Below are positions 20,250 to 28,261 of a stretch of DNA of 28,416 nt, piece by piece. The notes beneath the pieces were generated by a model that had not been told where the DNA came from, did not search any database, and was given only the letters and a program-made list of their open reading frames with translations. The position numbers were made by a program, and so were the translations under genes. This stretch comes from Candidatus Staskawiczbacteria bacterium RIFOXYD1_FULL_32_13 (lineage in GTDB: Bacteria > Patescibacteriota > Minisyncoccia > Minisyncoccales > Staskawiczbacteraceae): assembly GCA_001820485.1 (NCBI GenBank), contig MHPU01000034.1:1-28416 (forward strand), given 5' to 3'. The stretch's first letter is position 1; each line of letters opens with the position of its first letter.

Positions 20250-23111
20250 TTAAATATTTTTTAGATATTTACCTGTATGAGATTTTTTATTTTTTATAAT
20301 TTCTTTAGGACTACCTTCTGCTACAATTTGCCCTCCAGCTTCTCCACCTTCTGGCCCCATATCAATTAAATAATCAGCACAAGATATAAAATCTATATTA
20401 TGTTCAATTGTTAAAACTGTATTTTTTTTATTGACTAAATTTCTTAAAACAGCTACTAATTTTTTTATATCTTCAAAATGCAAACCAGTTGTTGGCTCGT
20501 CTAGTATATATAAAGTTTTACCAGTATCTCTTCTTGAAAGTTCTGTGGAAAGTTTAACTCTTTGAGCTTCACCTCCAGATAATGAAACTGCAGCTTGACC
20601 AAGTTGTATATATGAAAGGCCCACTTCTTTTAAAGTTTTCATTTTTTCATAAATTCCTGGAATATTTTTGAAAAACTCTAAAGCTTCTTCAATTGTCATG
20701 TCTAAAATATCGGAAATATTTTTTCCTTTATAATCAATTTCCAAAACTTCTTTATTATATCTTCTGCCCCTACATTCTTCACATTCCACATATATATCTG
20801 GTAAAAAATACATCTCAACTTTCTTTTGACCTTGACCTTCACATGCTTCGCATCTTCCACCTTTTACATTAAAACTAAATCTACCTGGGCCATATCCTCT
20901 TATTTTTGCTTCTTTGGTTTTAGTAAAAATATCTCTGATAAAAGAAAATGCTCCGGTATATGTAGCCGGATTTGATCTTGGAGTTCTGCCAATTGGAGAT
21001 TGATCAATTAAAACAATTTTGTTAATATTTTCTTTTCCCAAAATTTCTTTATGCTCTCCCGGCTCATCTTTTGCCCTATAAAATTCTTTAAGTAATGCTC
21101 TTGCTAAAATATCTGAAACTAATGTTGATTTTCCAGAGCCCGAGACTCCAGTAATGCAAACAAATTTACCTAAAGGAATTTTAGCATCAATATTTTTTAA
21201 ATTATTTTCTTTAGCTCCGACAATTGTTAAAAATTTATCTTCTTTTTCTAAATTTTTATTTTGTTTTGTAATTATTAAATCATCACTAACTTTTTTTCTA
21301 CCTGACAAATAATCTCCAGTTAAAGTGTGAGATTTTAATAAATCTTTTGCAGTGCCTTCAAACACAACTTTTCCTCCGTGCTTTCCAGCTCCTGGTCCAA
21401 TTTCAATTAGCCAATCAGCTGACATCATAGTTTGTGAATCATGCTCTACTACCACAACAGTATTCCCCAAATCTCTTAATTGCTTTAAAGTTTCAATTAA
21501 TCTATTTTGATCTCTGGCATGCAAACCTATAGAAGGTTCGTCTAAAATATATAGCACGCCAGACAATTTTGAACCAATTTGTGTGGCCAATCTTATTCTT
21601 TGCTCTTCTCCACCAGACAAAGTACCTGCTTTTCTTGCTAAAGTTAAATAATTTAAGCCAACATCAATTAAAAATTGCGTTCTATCTAAAATTTCTTTTA
21701 CAATTGAATTTGCAATTTTTAGATCTCCAGAGCTCAATTTTTTGTCTAAATTATCAAAAAAATCTTTTACTTTTTCAATTGAAGATTCAGAAATTTGATC
21801 AATTGATTTTTCATTAATTTTAACACCCAAAACCTCTGGCTTTAATCTTTTACCATTACATTTTGGACATTTTTTTATAATCATATATTGCTCAATCTCT
21901 TGCCTTGTCCAATCTGAATCTGTTTCGTGATATCTTCTTTGCAAATTATTTATTACACCTTCATAATCTTTATCTCCATACAAAATAACATCAATAACAT
22001 TTTTTGATAAATTTTTTACTGGTTCATCAAAAGAAAAATTGTGCTTCATTGATAAACTTAAAAGCAAAGAATAATAATACCCCTGCCTACCAACTTTATG
22101 ACTTGCTCGCGACCATGGCCAAATAGCACCTTCAGATAAAGTTAAATTTTTATTAGGAATTATAAACTCTGGGTCTACTTCTAATTTTTCCCCAAGGCCA
22201 GTACACTCAACGCAAGCTCCATAAGGATTGTTAAATGAAAACAACCTTGGCTCTAGCTCCGGCAAAGAAATTTCACAATTCTCACAAGCAAAATGTTCTG
22301 AGAAAATAAAATCAGAATAGTTTTGTTTTTTCAGAACATTTTGCCCTGAGCCATGTCGAAGGGCTTCCTTAATATTCACACTTACAATTACAATTCCTTT
22401 ACCTAACCTTAATGCTGTTTCTAAAGAATCAACAAGTCTAGATCTTTCTAAATTTTTATCAAGCACTAATCTATCAACAACTGCTTCAATATCATATTTT
22501 TTATTCTTATCTAAATCTTTTGACAAATACTCTTCAATTGGATAAATATCACCATTAACTCTAACTCTAATAAAACCCGATCTTTGTATTTCCTCTAATG
22601 TAGCTCTGTGTTCTCCTTTTTTACCGCGAATAACAGGACCTAAAATTGTTATTTCTGACTTTAATTTTATTTTCATTACCTGCTGTGTAATTTGATCTAT
22701 AGTTTGACGCGAAATTAATTTTCCACAATTTGGACAATGTGGTTTTCCGATTCTCGCGTAAAGCAAACGCAAATAATCATAAATTTCTGTAATTGTTCCA
22801 ACAGTTGACCTTGGGTTATGAATTGATTTTCTTTGGTCAATAGAAATTGCAGGACTAATTCCTTCAATTTTATCTACATCTGGTTTATCCATTACACCTA
22901 AAAATTGTCTTGCATAAGCTGACAAACTTTCTACATATCTTCTTTGACCTTCTGCATAAAGTGTATCAAAAGCCAAAGAGCTCTTACCAGAGCCAGACAA
23001 ACCAGTAATTACAACCAATTTATTTTTAGGAATATCCAAATCAATATTTTTTAGGTTATGCACTCTTGCTCCCCTAATTTTTATAAAATCTTGTTTTTCT
23101 TTATTATTCAT
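20250..23111 (-). CDS. uvrA: Excinuclease ABC subunit A
   Basis: 953-aa damage-recognition ATPase of nucleotide excision repair. Walker A motifs GLSGSGKSS (37-45) and GVSGSGKST (about residue 657), both ABC signatures (LSGGEEQRIRLA and LSGGEAQRVKLS), and zinc modules CPNCGK and CEACEGQ...CEECRGRR are present. Family blocks include YAEGQRRYVESLSAYARQFL and LEPRLFSFNNPYGAC. A GC-rich palindrome is inserted in frame at 22343-22364 (residues about 250-257, EALRHGSGQN), in the variable insert before the second zinc region, so the protein is probably still functional. No uvrB or uvrC is in the window. A terminator-like hairpin lies 10 nt beyond the next upstream gene. Confidence 0.98.
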   Translation of the reverse strand: MNNKEKQDFIKIRGARVHNLKNIDLDIPKNKLVVITGLSGSGKSSLAFDTLYAEGQRRYVESLSAYARQFLGVMDKPDVDKIEGISPAISIDQRKSIHNPRSTVGTITEIYDYLRLLYARIGKPHCPNCGKLISRQTIDQITQQVMKIKLKSEITILGPVIRGKKGEHRATLEEIQRSGFIRVRVNGDIYPIEEYLSKDLDKNKKYDIEAVVDRLVLDKNLERSRLVDSLETALRLGKGIVIVSVNIKEALRHGSGQNVLKKQNYSDFIFSEHFACENCEISLPELEPRLFSFNNPYGACVECTGLGEKLEVDPEFIIPNKNLTLSEGAIWPWSRASHKVGRQGYYYSLLLSLSMKHNFSFDEPVKNLSKNVIDVILYGDKDYEGVINNLQRRYHETDSDWTRQEIEQYMIIKKCPKCNGKRLKPEVLGVKINEKSIDQISESSIEKVKDFFDNLDKKLSSGDLKIANSIVKEILDRTQFLIDVGLNYLTLARKAGTLSGGEEQRIRLATQIGSKLSGVLYILDEPSIGLHARDQNRLIETLKQLRDLGNTVVVVEHDSQTMMSADWLIEIGPGAGKHGGKVVFEGTAKDLLKSHTLTGDYLSGRKKVSDDLIITKQNKNLEKEDKFLTIVGAKENNLKNIDAKIPLGKFVCITGVSGSGKSTLVSDILARALLKEFYRAKDEPGEHKEILGKENINKIVLIDQSPIGRTPRSNPATYTGAFSFIRDIFTKTKEAKIRGYGPGRFSFNVKGGRCEACEGQGQKKVEMYFLPDIYVECEECRGRRYNKEVLEIDYKGKNISDILDMTIEEALEFFKNIPGIYEKMKTLKEVGLSYIQLGQAAVSLSGGEAQRVKLSTELSRRDTGKTLYILDEPTTGLHFEDIKKLVAVLRNLVNKKNTVLTIEHNIDFISCADYLIDMGPEGGEAGGQIVAEGSPKEIIKNKKSHTGKYLKNI
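22343..22364. repeat. Palindromic repeat inside uvrA (CCCTTCGACxxGCTCAGGG family)
   Basis: GCCCTgaGccatgtCgaAGGGC: on the coding strand it reads CCCTTCGACATGGCTCAGGG. This is a common intergenic repeat type in bacteria. Here it is read in frame as ALRHGSGQ. Confidence 0.85.
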
Positions 23112-23134
23112 ATTTTTAGTCTATTATTATACAT

Positions 23135-23164
23135 AAAAAATAGCCCGATATCAATACCAGGCTA
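23135..23164 (-). terminator. Terminator of the surface-protein operon
   Basis: On the minus strand TAGCCTG/CGGGCTA (one G-T pair) is followed by six T. It lies 11 nt after the stop at 23175 and just upstream of uvrA. Confidence 0.75.
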
Positions 23165-23174
23165 ATTAAATAAT

Positions 23175-25508
23175 CTATACTTTGAATTTTTCGCGCACTA
23201 TACCTTGTTTTGCACCGTTTTTAATTGGTGAAGTATAAACTAATGAATATGAACCATCTTGATTCTTTTTTTCTACTTTTACATAATATTCACCTTTTGG
23301 AGCTAAGCAAAAATATCTTCCCCGAGCATCTGCAACTTTATGACTAAATTCTACATTATATGGTGAAATAATTACTCTAATTATTGAAAAAGGTAAAACA
23401 TCTCCAGTTATTTTATCAACAATACAACCAGATGCTTTTGGTTTGAGCCCAAGAAGAACTAACACAGATAAAAATACATATAAACCAATAATTACAGTAT
23501 TATATGGATATGGAGCAGAAAAATATGCAATTATAGCAACAACAAATCCAACCACAAAAAAAGCATCTGAAACTCTCCTAATTATAACATCCCACTTTGA
23601 GTAAAACCTGTTTAGCTTCTGATTTTTTTTAGTAAATTCATTGAAATTAAAATCTATTGGATCTAAAGGAATATTTTTTACAATTGCATCTCCTGATTTT
23701 TTAACTTCTATTACCTCTCCAAAATAAAGATCTCTGTAAACTTCATCCTGTGTTTTACCTAATAAATTTTTAGATGGAAAAACATAATTTGTTTTATCAA
23801 CCCTAATAACATAAAAACCTTTATCAACTAAAAATCCATATCTTCCATCTAAATCAGTTATTGCAGAAACAATATCCTTACCATCTAAATTTTTTAAAGT
23901 AACACGAACAGGATCCAATGGTTGTTTAGTAACAGAATCATAAACTGTGCCCCAAGGCAAAATCCTCTTTTTTATTCCAAAAAGTGTAAATATAAGTCCA
24001 AATAATCTAGCAAAAAGAGAAACAATATCTACAAAAGAAAATGATGAAGCAACAATATTGGTTGCAACTACAGCTGTTGTAATAACAACTCCAGCAGTAG
24101 AAATAGTTTTAGTAATTGCAGATCCTTGTGGAGTATTTATATTTTTTGTAATCTCTTTGGTAATAACTTTAATATTTTCAACTTGTTTTTCAGTTATTTC
24201 TGTAACTTCTTTTATTATAGGATTTATTACTTCAATTACAGGATTTTTTGTTTGACAATCTATATCTACTTTACAAGCATCAAGACCAATACCAGCCACA
24301 GGCATACACTGATTTTCTGCATTACATTCATTATGTTTTATGTCAATACCACCAATAGGAGAAACAATTGGATTACTTAAACATATTCCACAATCAGTTT
24401 CGCAAGTACTGCAAGATTCTGAGTCATTACAAGTACTATCGCCACAAACTGGCGGGCAAGTGGCACAGTCTAAAGGACAATTTCTACAGGTTTCTAATCC
24501 ATTACAAACAAAATCCCCGCACACAGGAAGACATGATCCACAGTCTAACGCACAAGTACTGCAAGTCTCTGTTCCATTGCATAAACCATCTCCGCAAGTT
24601 ATTAAACAAGCGCCACAATCATTTTCACACGTACTACAAGTTTCACCATTATTACAGCTCCCGTCTCCACAAGAAGGTGGTGCAATACAGACACCACAAT
24701 CAGTTTCGCAAGTACTGCAAGTCTCTGTTCCATTGCATAAACCATCTCCGCAAGTTATTGAACAAGCGCCACAATCAGTTTCACATAAAGTACAATTTTC
24801 TCCTGCATTGCAAACTCCATTCCCGCACACAGCAAGACAGGCACCACAATCAGTTTCGCAAGTACTGCAAGTTTCTGAGCCATTACAAGTACTATCGCCA
24901 CAAACCGAAAGACAAGATCCACAGTCAGTTGCACATATACTGCACGTTTCACCATTATTACAGCTCCCGTCTCCACAATATTGGCCACCCCCAACACTAC
25001 AACTTCCACAGTCTGCAAGGCAAGTACTGCAAGTTTCCAAGCCATTACAAGATCCATCACCACAAGAAGTTCTCAGGCTAGCTGGTCGCCAATCAGTTGT
25101 AACATTACAATTTGTACAAGAAAAATTTATATCACCAGTATTTGCTCCAGTTGCAGTACCAGTAAAAAGACCTGAAGAATTAATTACAACTCCAGAAAAA
25201 TTAATCCAACCAATATTACTCCCCCAAGCAGTTCCCGATAAAGTTCCTTCTGCATTATTTACTACTCCACCATTTGTAGGATTTAATTTTATCCAACCAA
25301 AATATTTATTCCAAGCTGTGCCAGTTAAAACTGTATCTGTAACATGAATATTTCCAGTTGATGTCCCAAAATTTATCCAACCAATATTTTCAGACCAAGC
25401 AACACCACTTACAGTTCCATCTGTTGTAGAAGCTAATACAAAATTTCCTGCCACCAGCAGGAATATAGCAATTATTACTAAAAATAAAACCTTAAAACGC
25501 AAACTCAT
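23175..25508 (-). CDS. Large secreted Cys-rich repeat surface protein
   Basis: 777 aa. Signal peptide at 1-27 (FKVLFLVIIAIFLLVAGNFVLAS). Residues 34-130 hold three or four GxAWxxNIGWINF repeats. Residues 149-379 are nine tandem Cys-rich units of about 25 aa with six Cys each (pattern CGDGxCNGxETCSTCxxDCGxC). After a linker and a hydrophobic segment (about 470-525), a carboxypeptidase-regulatory-like beta domain follows (GTVYDSVTKQPLDPVRVTLKN...GRYGFLVDKGFY), then two more membrane segments (FFVVGFVVAIIAYFS, TVIIGLYVFLSVLVLLGL) and a second such domain (ASGCIVDKITGDVLPFSIIRV). The exported Cys-rich part suggests disulfide-stabilised surface display. Downstream of and co-directional with the Hint-containing gene, 21 nt apart. 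Confidence 0.85.
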   Translation of the reverse strand: MSLRFKVLFLVIIAIFLLVAGNFVLASTTDGTVSGVAWSENIGWINFGTSTGNIHVTDTVLTGTAWNKYFGWIKLNPTNGGVVNNAEGTLSGTAWGSNIGWINFSGVVINSSGLFTGTATGANTGDINFSCTNCNVTTDWRPASLRTSCGDGSCNGLETCSTCLADCGSCSVGGGQYCGDGSCNNGETCSICATDCGSCLSVCGDSTCNGSETCSTCETDCGACLAVCGNGVCNAGENCTLCETDCGACSITCGDGLCNGTETCSTCETDCGVCIAPPSCGDGSCNNGETCSTCENDCGACLITCGDGLCNGTETCSTCALDCGSCLPVCGDFVCNGLETCRNCPLDCATCPPVCGDSTCNDSESCSTCETDCGICLSNPIVSPIGGIDIKHNECNAENQCMPVAGIGLDACKVDIDCQTKNPVIEVINPIIKEVTEITEKQVENIKVITKEITKNINTPQGSAITKTISTAGVVITTAVVATNIVASSFSFVDIVSLFARLFGLIFTLFGIKKRILPWGTVYDSVTKQPLDPVRVTLKNLDGKDIVSAITDLDGRYGFLVDKGFYVIRVDKTNYVFPSKNLLGKTQDEVYRDLYFGEVIEVKKSGDAIVKNIPLDPIDFNFNEFTKKNQKLNRFYSKWDVIIRRVSDAFFVVGFVVAIIAYFSAPYPYNTVIIGLYVFLSVLVLLGLKPKASGCIVDKITGDVLPFSIIRVIISPYNVEFSHKVADARGRYFCLAPKGEYYVKVEKKNQDGSYSLVYTSPIKNGAKQGIVREKFKV
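24372..25064. repeat. Tandem Cys-rich coding repeats (nine units)
   Basis: About 75-nt coding units in the gene at 23175; near-identical DNA such as CAAGTACTGCAAGT recurs. Six Cys per unit. The array is the reason long antisense frames stay open on the plus strand here. Confidence 0.9.
25445..25463. repeat. Short palindrome in the signal-peptide codons
   Basis: TTCCTGC (25445-25451) / GCAGGAA (25457-25463) around CACCA, inside the signal-peptide codons of the Cys-rich protein. It resembles the GC-rich in-frame palindromes elsewhere, but it is short and could be chance. Confidence 0.45.
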
Positions 25509-25529
25509 AACTTAATTTAAAATTTAAAA

Positions 25530-27044
25530 TTATTTTATCCTCAATCTTAATAAACCTCCAATAAATTTAAAAAGTGAAGCACCTGTTATTTTAAATACCG
25601 AAGGTTTTCTTACCACAAATGGCGAGCCATTGTTGCCCGAACCTTGCGACATTGACGAACAAGCAGAGCTTGCATTGTAATCACAAACAAAAGCATACCA
25701 CGACTTACTACCTGCATCTTTACCTGCAGTAGTATAGTTACAATTTGCTTGACTTGCTGAAGCTGTGGAACTGGAAATACACCAATTACCCCCTGTACAA
25801 GTTGGGACTCCATTATTATTGGCTGTAATCGCATTTGTTTTACAAATAGCTAAATAATAATTATCACTCTCGCCATCAGTCGCCGTAGCCGTAAACGACA
25901 CATTATTTCCAGCAGTTGTTGGCGTAGCCGTGGAACTCCCCCCATCAGAATGCCCCGTCCCAATCGTCGGAGCAGTATTAGAAGCTTCAGTATAATAAAC
26001 CGTAATACTAATATAATCAATTCCTGCACATGATAAACCACTACCACAAGCTTCAAGATATTTTTTTTTAACTTCTACTTTTATTCCATTTATAGTTGCT
26101 TCTGTTGGTATATTAAAACCAAAATTAGCTGCTTTAATATAATAAGTTATATAATTATCAGTAGGGTGCCCACCACCATAGACAGCTATCGCAATTCCAA
26201 AATCGCTGTCATTAATATCACTCGCAGTCCATGTTTCACCCCACAAATCAGAATCGCCCCCGTAGTAACCTGCTGATGGAGGAGTATATGCTAAAGAACT
26301 ACCCCACGCTGTTCCATCTGCTTTGTCTGTTAATCCTAAACTACCATCGCTCTTTATTATTTTTACATATTTATCATAGGCAGAGCCAACATTGTGCACC
26401 AAAACTCCATTTGCAAAAAAATTATGGTTATTTTCTACGGTTATATCCCAAACATTGTCGGTATAATTTTCTTCTATTATAATATTGCTTATTACTTTTT
26501 CTTTGCCATTTATATCAAAAAGAATATCCCCGACAACTAGATCTCTTGCCATTTTTAAATCTTTTCCAACATAGAATAAATGATTGTATGTAGCTTTAAT
26601 ATCTCCTCCTTCAAAATAAATGTGATAGTATTTGTTGCCATAAAAAGAAATTGATCTATTAAAAACACCTATAACTTCTTTTAATTCAATATTCTGTGAT
26701 GTAATATTATAACTATAAACTAAATCTCCTTGATTAATATCACTTATCTCCTTAGTTCCATTGTCTGTTAATATTAAAGTATCCCAAGATAAACATTCAT
26801 CACCACCAAAAAAAGTTAGTCCTACATAAGCATAAACAGAAGTGCCATCTTCAATCTTGATACTATTAACATTACTTGCATTAGCATTCCAATCAAAAGT
26901 TCCACCTGAAGTATTTGAAGTGGTAACCGTACCAGGAGCATTGGGACCGGAGGAGGTGGCCAAAGCAAAATTATTTGAAAACCCAAAAGTGCTGAATACA
27001 AGCACAGCGAAAGTGAGAATTAAAAGTTTGTTGTGTATTTTCAT
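25530..27044 (-). CDS. Secreted surface protein with embedded Hint (intein-like) domain
   Basis: 504 aa. Signal peptide at 1-28 (LLILTFAVLVFSTFGFSNNFALA). Residues 84-218 are a Hint domain (see the separate entry) inserted between YVGLTFFGGDE and VGSAYDKYVK. Downstream is a beta-rich region (GSSLAYTPPSAGYYGGDSDLWGETWTASDI, then IPTEATINGIKVEVKKKY) seen in surface proteins of CPR type. A Cys-containing module follows (DNYYLAICKTNAITANNNGVPTCTGGNWCISS...WYAFVCDYNASSACSSMSQGSG), which I associate with secreted CPR proteins. The C-terminus VFKITGASLFKFIGGLLRLRIK is basic and hydrophobic. It lies 20 nt after the AAA/DUF4143 gene and 21 nt before the Cys-rich protein gene. Confidence 0.85.
   Translation of the reverse strand: MKIHNKLLILTFAVLVFSTFGFSNNFALATSSGPNAPGTVTTSNTSGGTFDWNANASNVNSIKIEDGTSVYAYVGLTFFGGDECLSWDTLILTDNGTKEISDINQGDLVYSYNITSQNIELKEVIGVFNRSISFYGNKYYHIYFEGGDIKATYNHLFYVGKDLKMARDLVVGDILFDINGKEKVISNIIIEENYTDNVWDITVENNHNFFANGVLVHNVGSAYDKYVKIIKSDGSLGLTDKADGTAWGSSLAYTPPSAGYYGGDSDLWGETWTASDINDSDFGIAIAVYGGGHPTDNYITYYIKAANFGFNIPTEATINGIKVEVKKKYLEACGSGLSCAGIDYISITVYYTEASNTAPTIGTGHSDGGSSTATPTTAGNNVSFTATATDGESDNYYLAICKTNAITANNNGVPTCTGGNWCISSSTASASQANCNYTTAGKDAGSKSWYAFVCDYNASSACSSMSQGSGNNGSPFVVRKPSVFKITGASLFKFIGGLLRLRIK
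26391..26795 (-). other. Hint/intein-like domain within the surface protein (135 aa)
   Basis: Residues 84-218. Block A CLSWDTLILTDNGTKEI begins with Cys84. Block B GGDIKATYNHLFYV has the TxxH motif (T152, H155). Block F VWDITVENNHNFFANGVLVHN ends in the H217-N218 pair. The residue after Asn is Val219, not Cys, Ser or Thr, so canonical splicing is unlikely. The form fits bacterial intein-like (BIL) domains, which cleave or auto-process. There is no homing-endonuclease insert. Confidence 0.85.
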
Positions 27045-27064
27045 AATATCGATTTAATTAATTT

Positions 27065-28189
27065 TTACAATAAAAAATCTAAATAATTTTTATTATTTAT
27101 TAGCTTAATAGAGCTTTTTGGGTAAGCTGATAAAAACTCTTTTGGCACAGAAAAACTATCTTTTTGCCACTTGAATTCATATCCAGACAAAACTCCACCA
27201 GAATCTTCAATGTAATCAATTTCTTTGCCACTTGTTACCCGCCAAAAAAAAATATTTGCAAAAATACCAAGATTATTATTTCGTTTTACTCTTTCGCTTA
27301 TCATAAAATTTTCCCAAAGTGCACCAACATCCTGACGTAAAGAAAGTGGATTGAAATTATTAATTATTGCGTTCCTTAGACCAAGGTCATAAAAATAAAT
27401 TTTTCTTAGTTTTTTTAATTCATTTCTCAAATTACGACTAAATGGAGAAAGCCTAAAAATAATAAAGGCTTTTTCTAATATTTGAATGTAATTTGAAACT
27501 GTATTTTTGTCTATACCAACCAAAACAGCTAATTCATTATAAGACACTTCATTTCCAACCTGCAAAGCTAACGCCTGCAAAAGCTTTTCTAAAACTTCCG
27601 GACTTTTAATATTTTGATATTGAAGTATATCTTTATAAGTGTAACTTAAAACTAATGTTTTTAAATTTATCTCGGCATCTTCTTCTTTTAAGACAACATC
27701 AGGATACATTCCGTAAATTATTCTCCTCTCTAAAAGTCTTTTAAATTCAAGTTCAGAATAAATACTTTTGAGTTCTTGTAAAGAAAATGGTTGAAGGTAA
27801 AACTCAAACTTTCTACCAGTTAGAGGTTCCGAAATTTCATTTGACAAATCAAAAGATGAAGACCCTGTAGCAATAATTTGAATATCGGGAAAATTATCCA
27901 CAATAATTTTAAGAGTTAATCCAATGTTTTTTACTCTTTGCGCCTCGTCTAAAATCACCAATTTTTTACCAGCAAAAAATACTTTCAGTTCTGTTGATGT
28001 CTTATCGGTTATTGCTTGTCGTATATCAATTTCATCACAATTAAAATATTCGGAATTTTTAGGATAATCTTTCAATATTTCTTTTACCAACGTTGTTTTA
28101 CCAACCTGCCTCGCTCCATAAATAATAACTACCTTACCTTTGAACAAGCTTTTTTTAACTGCATCGTGGATTACTCTTTTTATTTGCAT
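27065..28189 (-). CDS. AAA_14/DUF4143 ATPase
   Basis: 374 aa. Walker A GARQVGKTT (25-33) and Walker B LVILDEAQ (77-84), followed by sensor-like IIATGSSSFDLS. A winged helix sits in the middle (LQVGNEVSYNELAVLVGIDKNTVSNYIQILEKAFIIFRL). The C-terminal DUF4143 part has GKEIDYIEDSGGVLSGYEFKW, a D...ExK pattern of restriction-endonuclease-like folds. Family members are abundant in CPR and other host-associated bacteria; their function is not known. A perfect promoter and palindromic operator lie upstream, so self-regulation through the winged helix is possible. The two surface-protein genes follow on the same strand with short gaps. Confidence 0.92.
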   Translation of the reverse strand: MQIKRVIHDAVKKSLFKGKVVIIYGARQVGKTTLVKEILKDYPKNSEYFNCDEIDIRQAITDKTSTELKVFFAGKKLVILDEAQRVKNIGLTLKIIVDNFPDIQIIATGSSSFDLSNEISEPLTGRKFEFYLQPFSLQELKSIYSELEFKRLLERRIIYGMYPDVVLKEEDAEINLKTLVLSYTYKDILQYQNIKSPEVLEKLLQALALQVGNEVSYNELAVLVGIDKNTVSNYIQILEKAFIIFRLSPFSRNLRNELKKLRKIYFYDLGLRNAIINNFNPLSLRQDVGALWENFMISERVKRNNNLGIFANIFFWRVTSGKEIDYIEDSGGVLSGYEFKWQKDSFSVPKEFLSAYPKSSIKLINNKNYLDFLL

Positions 28190-28200
28190 AAATTTATATT

Positions 28201-28224
28201 TTTAGGTGAATATACTCACCTAAA
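28201..28224. promoter_or_regulatory. Palindromic operator over the ATPase transcription start
   Basis: TTTAGGTGA (28201-28209) and TCACCTAAA (28216-28224) are perfect 9-bp arms around ATATAC. It begins at the edge of the -10 box and covers the expected start of transcription, as a repressor site would. Confidence 0.8.
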
Positions 28225-28252
28225 TTATATTCTTTTTAGTGAATTATGTCAA
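28224..28252 (-). promoter_or_regulatory. Consensus promoter of the ATPase/surface-protein operon
   Basis: On the minus strand there is TTGACA (28252-28247), a 17-nt spacer and TATAAT (28229-28224): both boxes and the spacing match the sigma-70-type consensus exactly. Confidence 0.88.
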
Positions 28253-28261
28253 CAATCAAAG

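Noticed and set aside
24372..25064. A CRISPR-like array of regular direct repeats
   Set aside because: The repeats are about 75 nt, contiguous, and translate in frame as six-Cys units of a secreted protein; there are no spacers.
24340..25347. A 335-codon open frame on the plus strand
   Set aside because: It is antisense to the Cys-rich tandem repeats, follows their periodicity (QVLQVS...PSPQ), and has no promoter or ribosome site.
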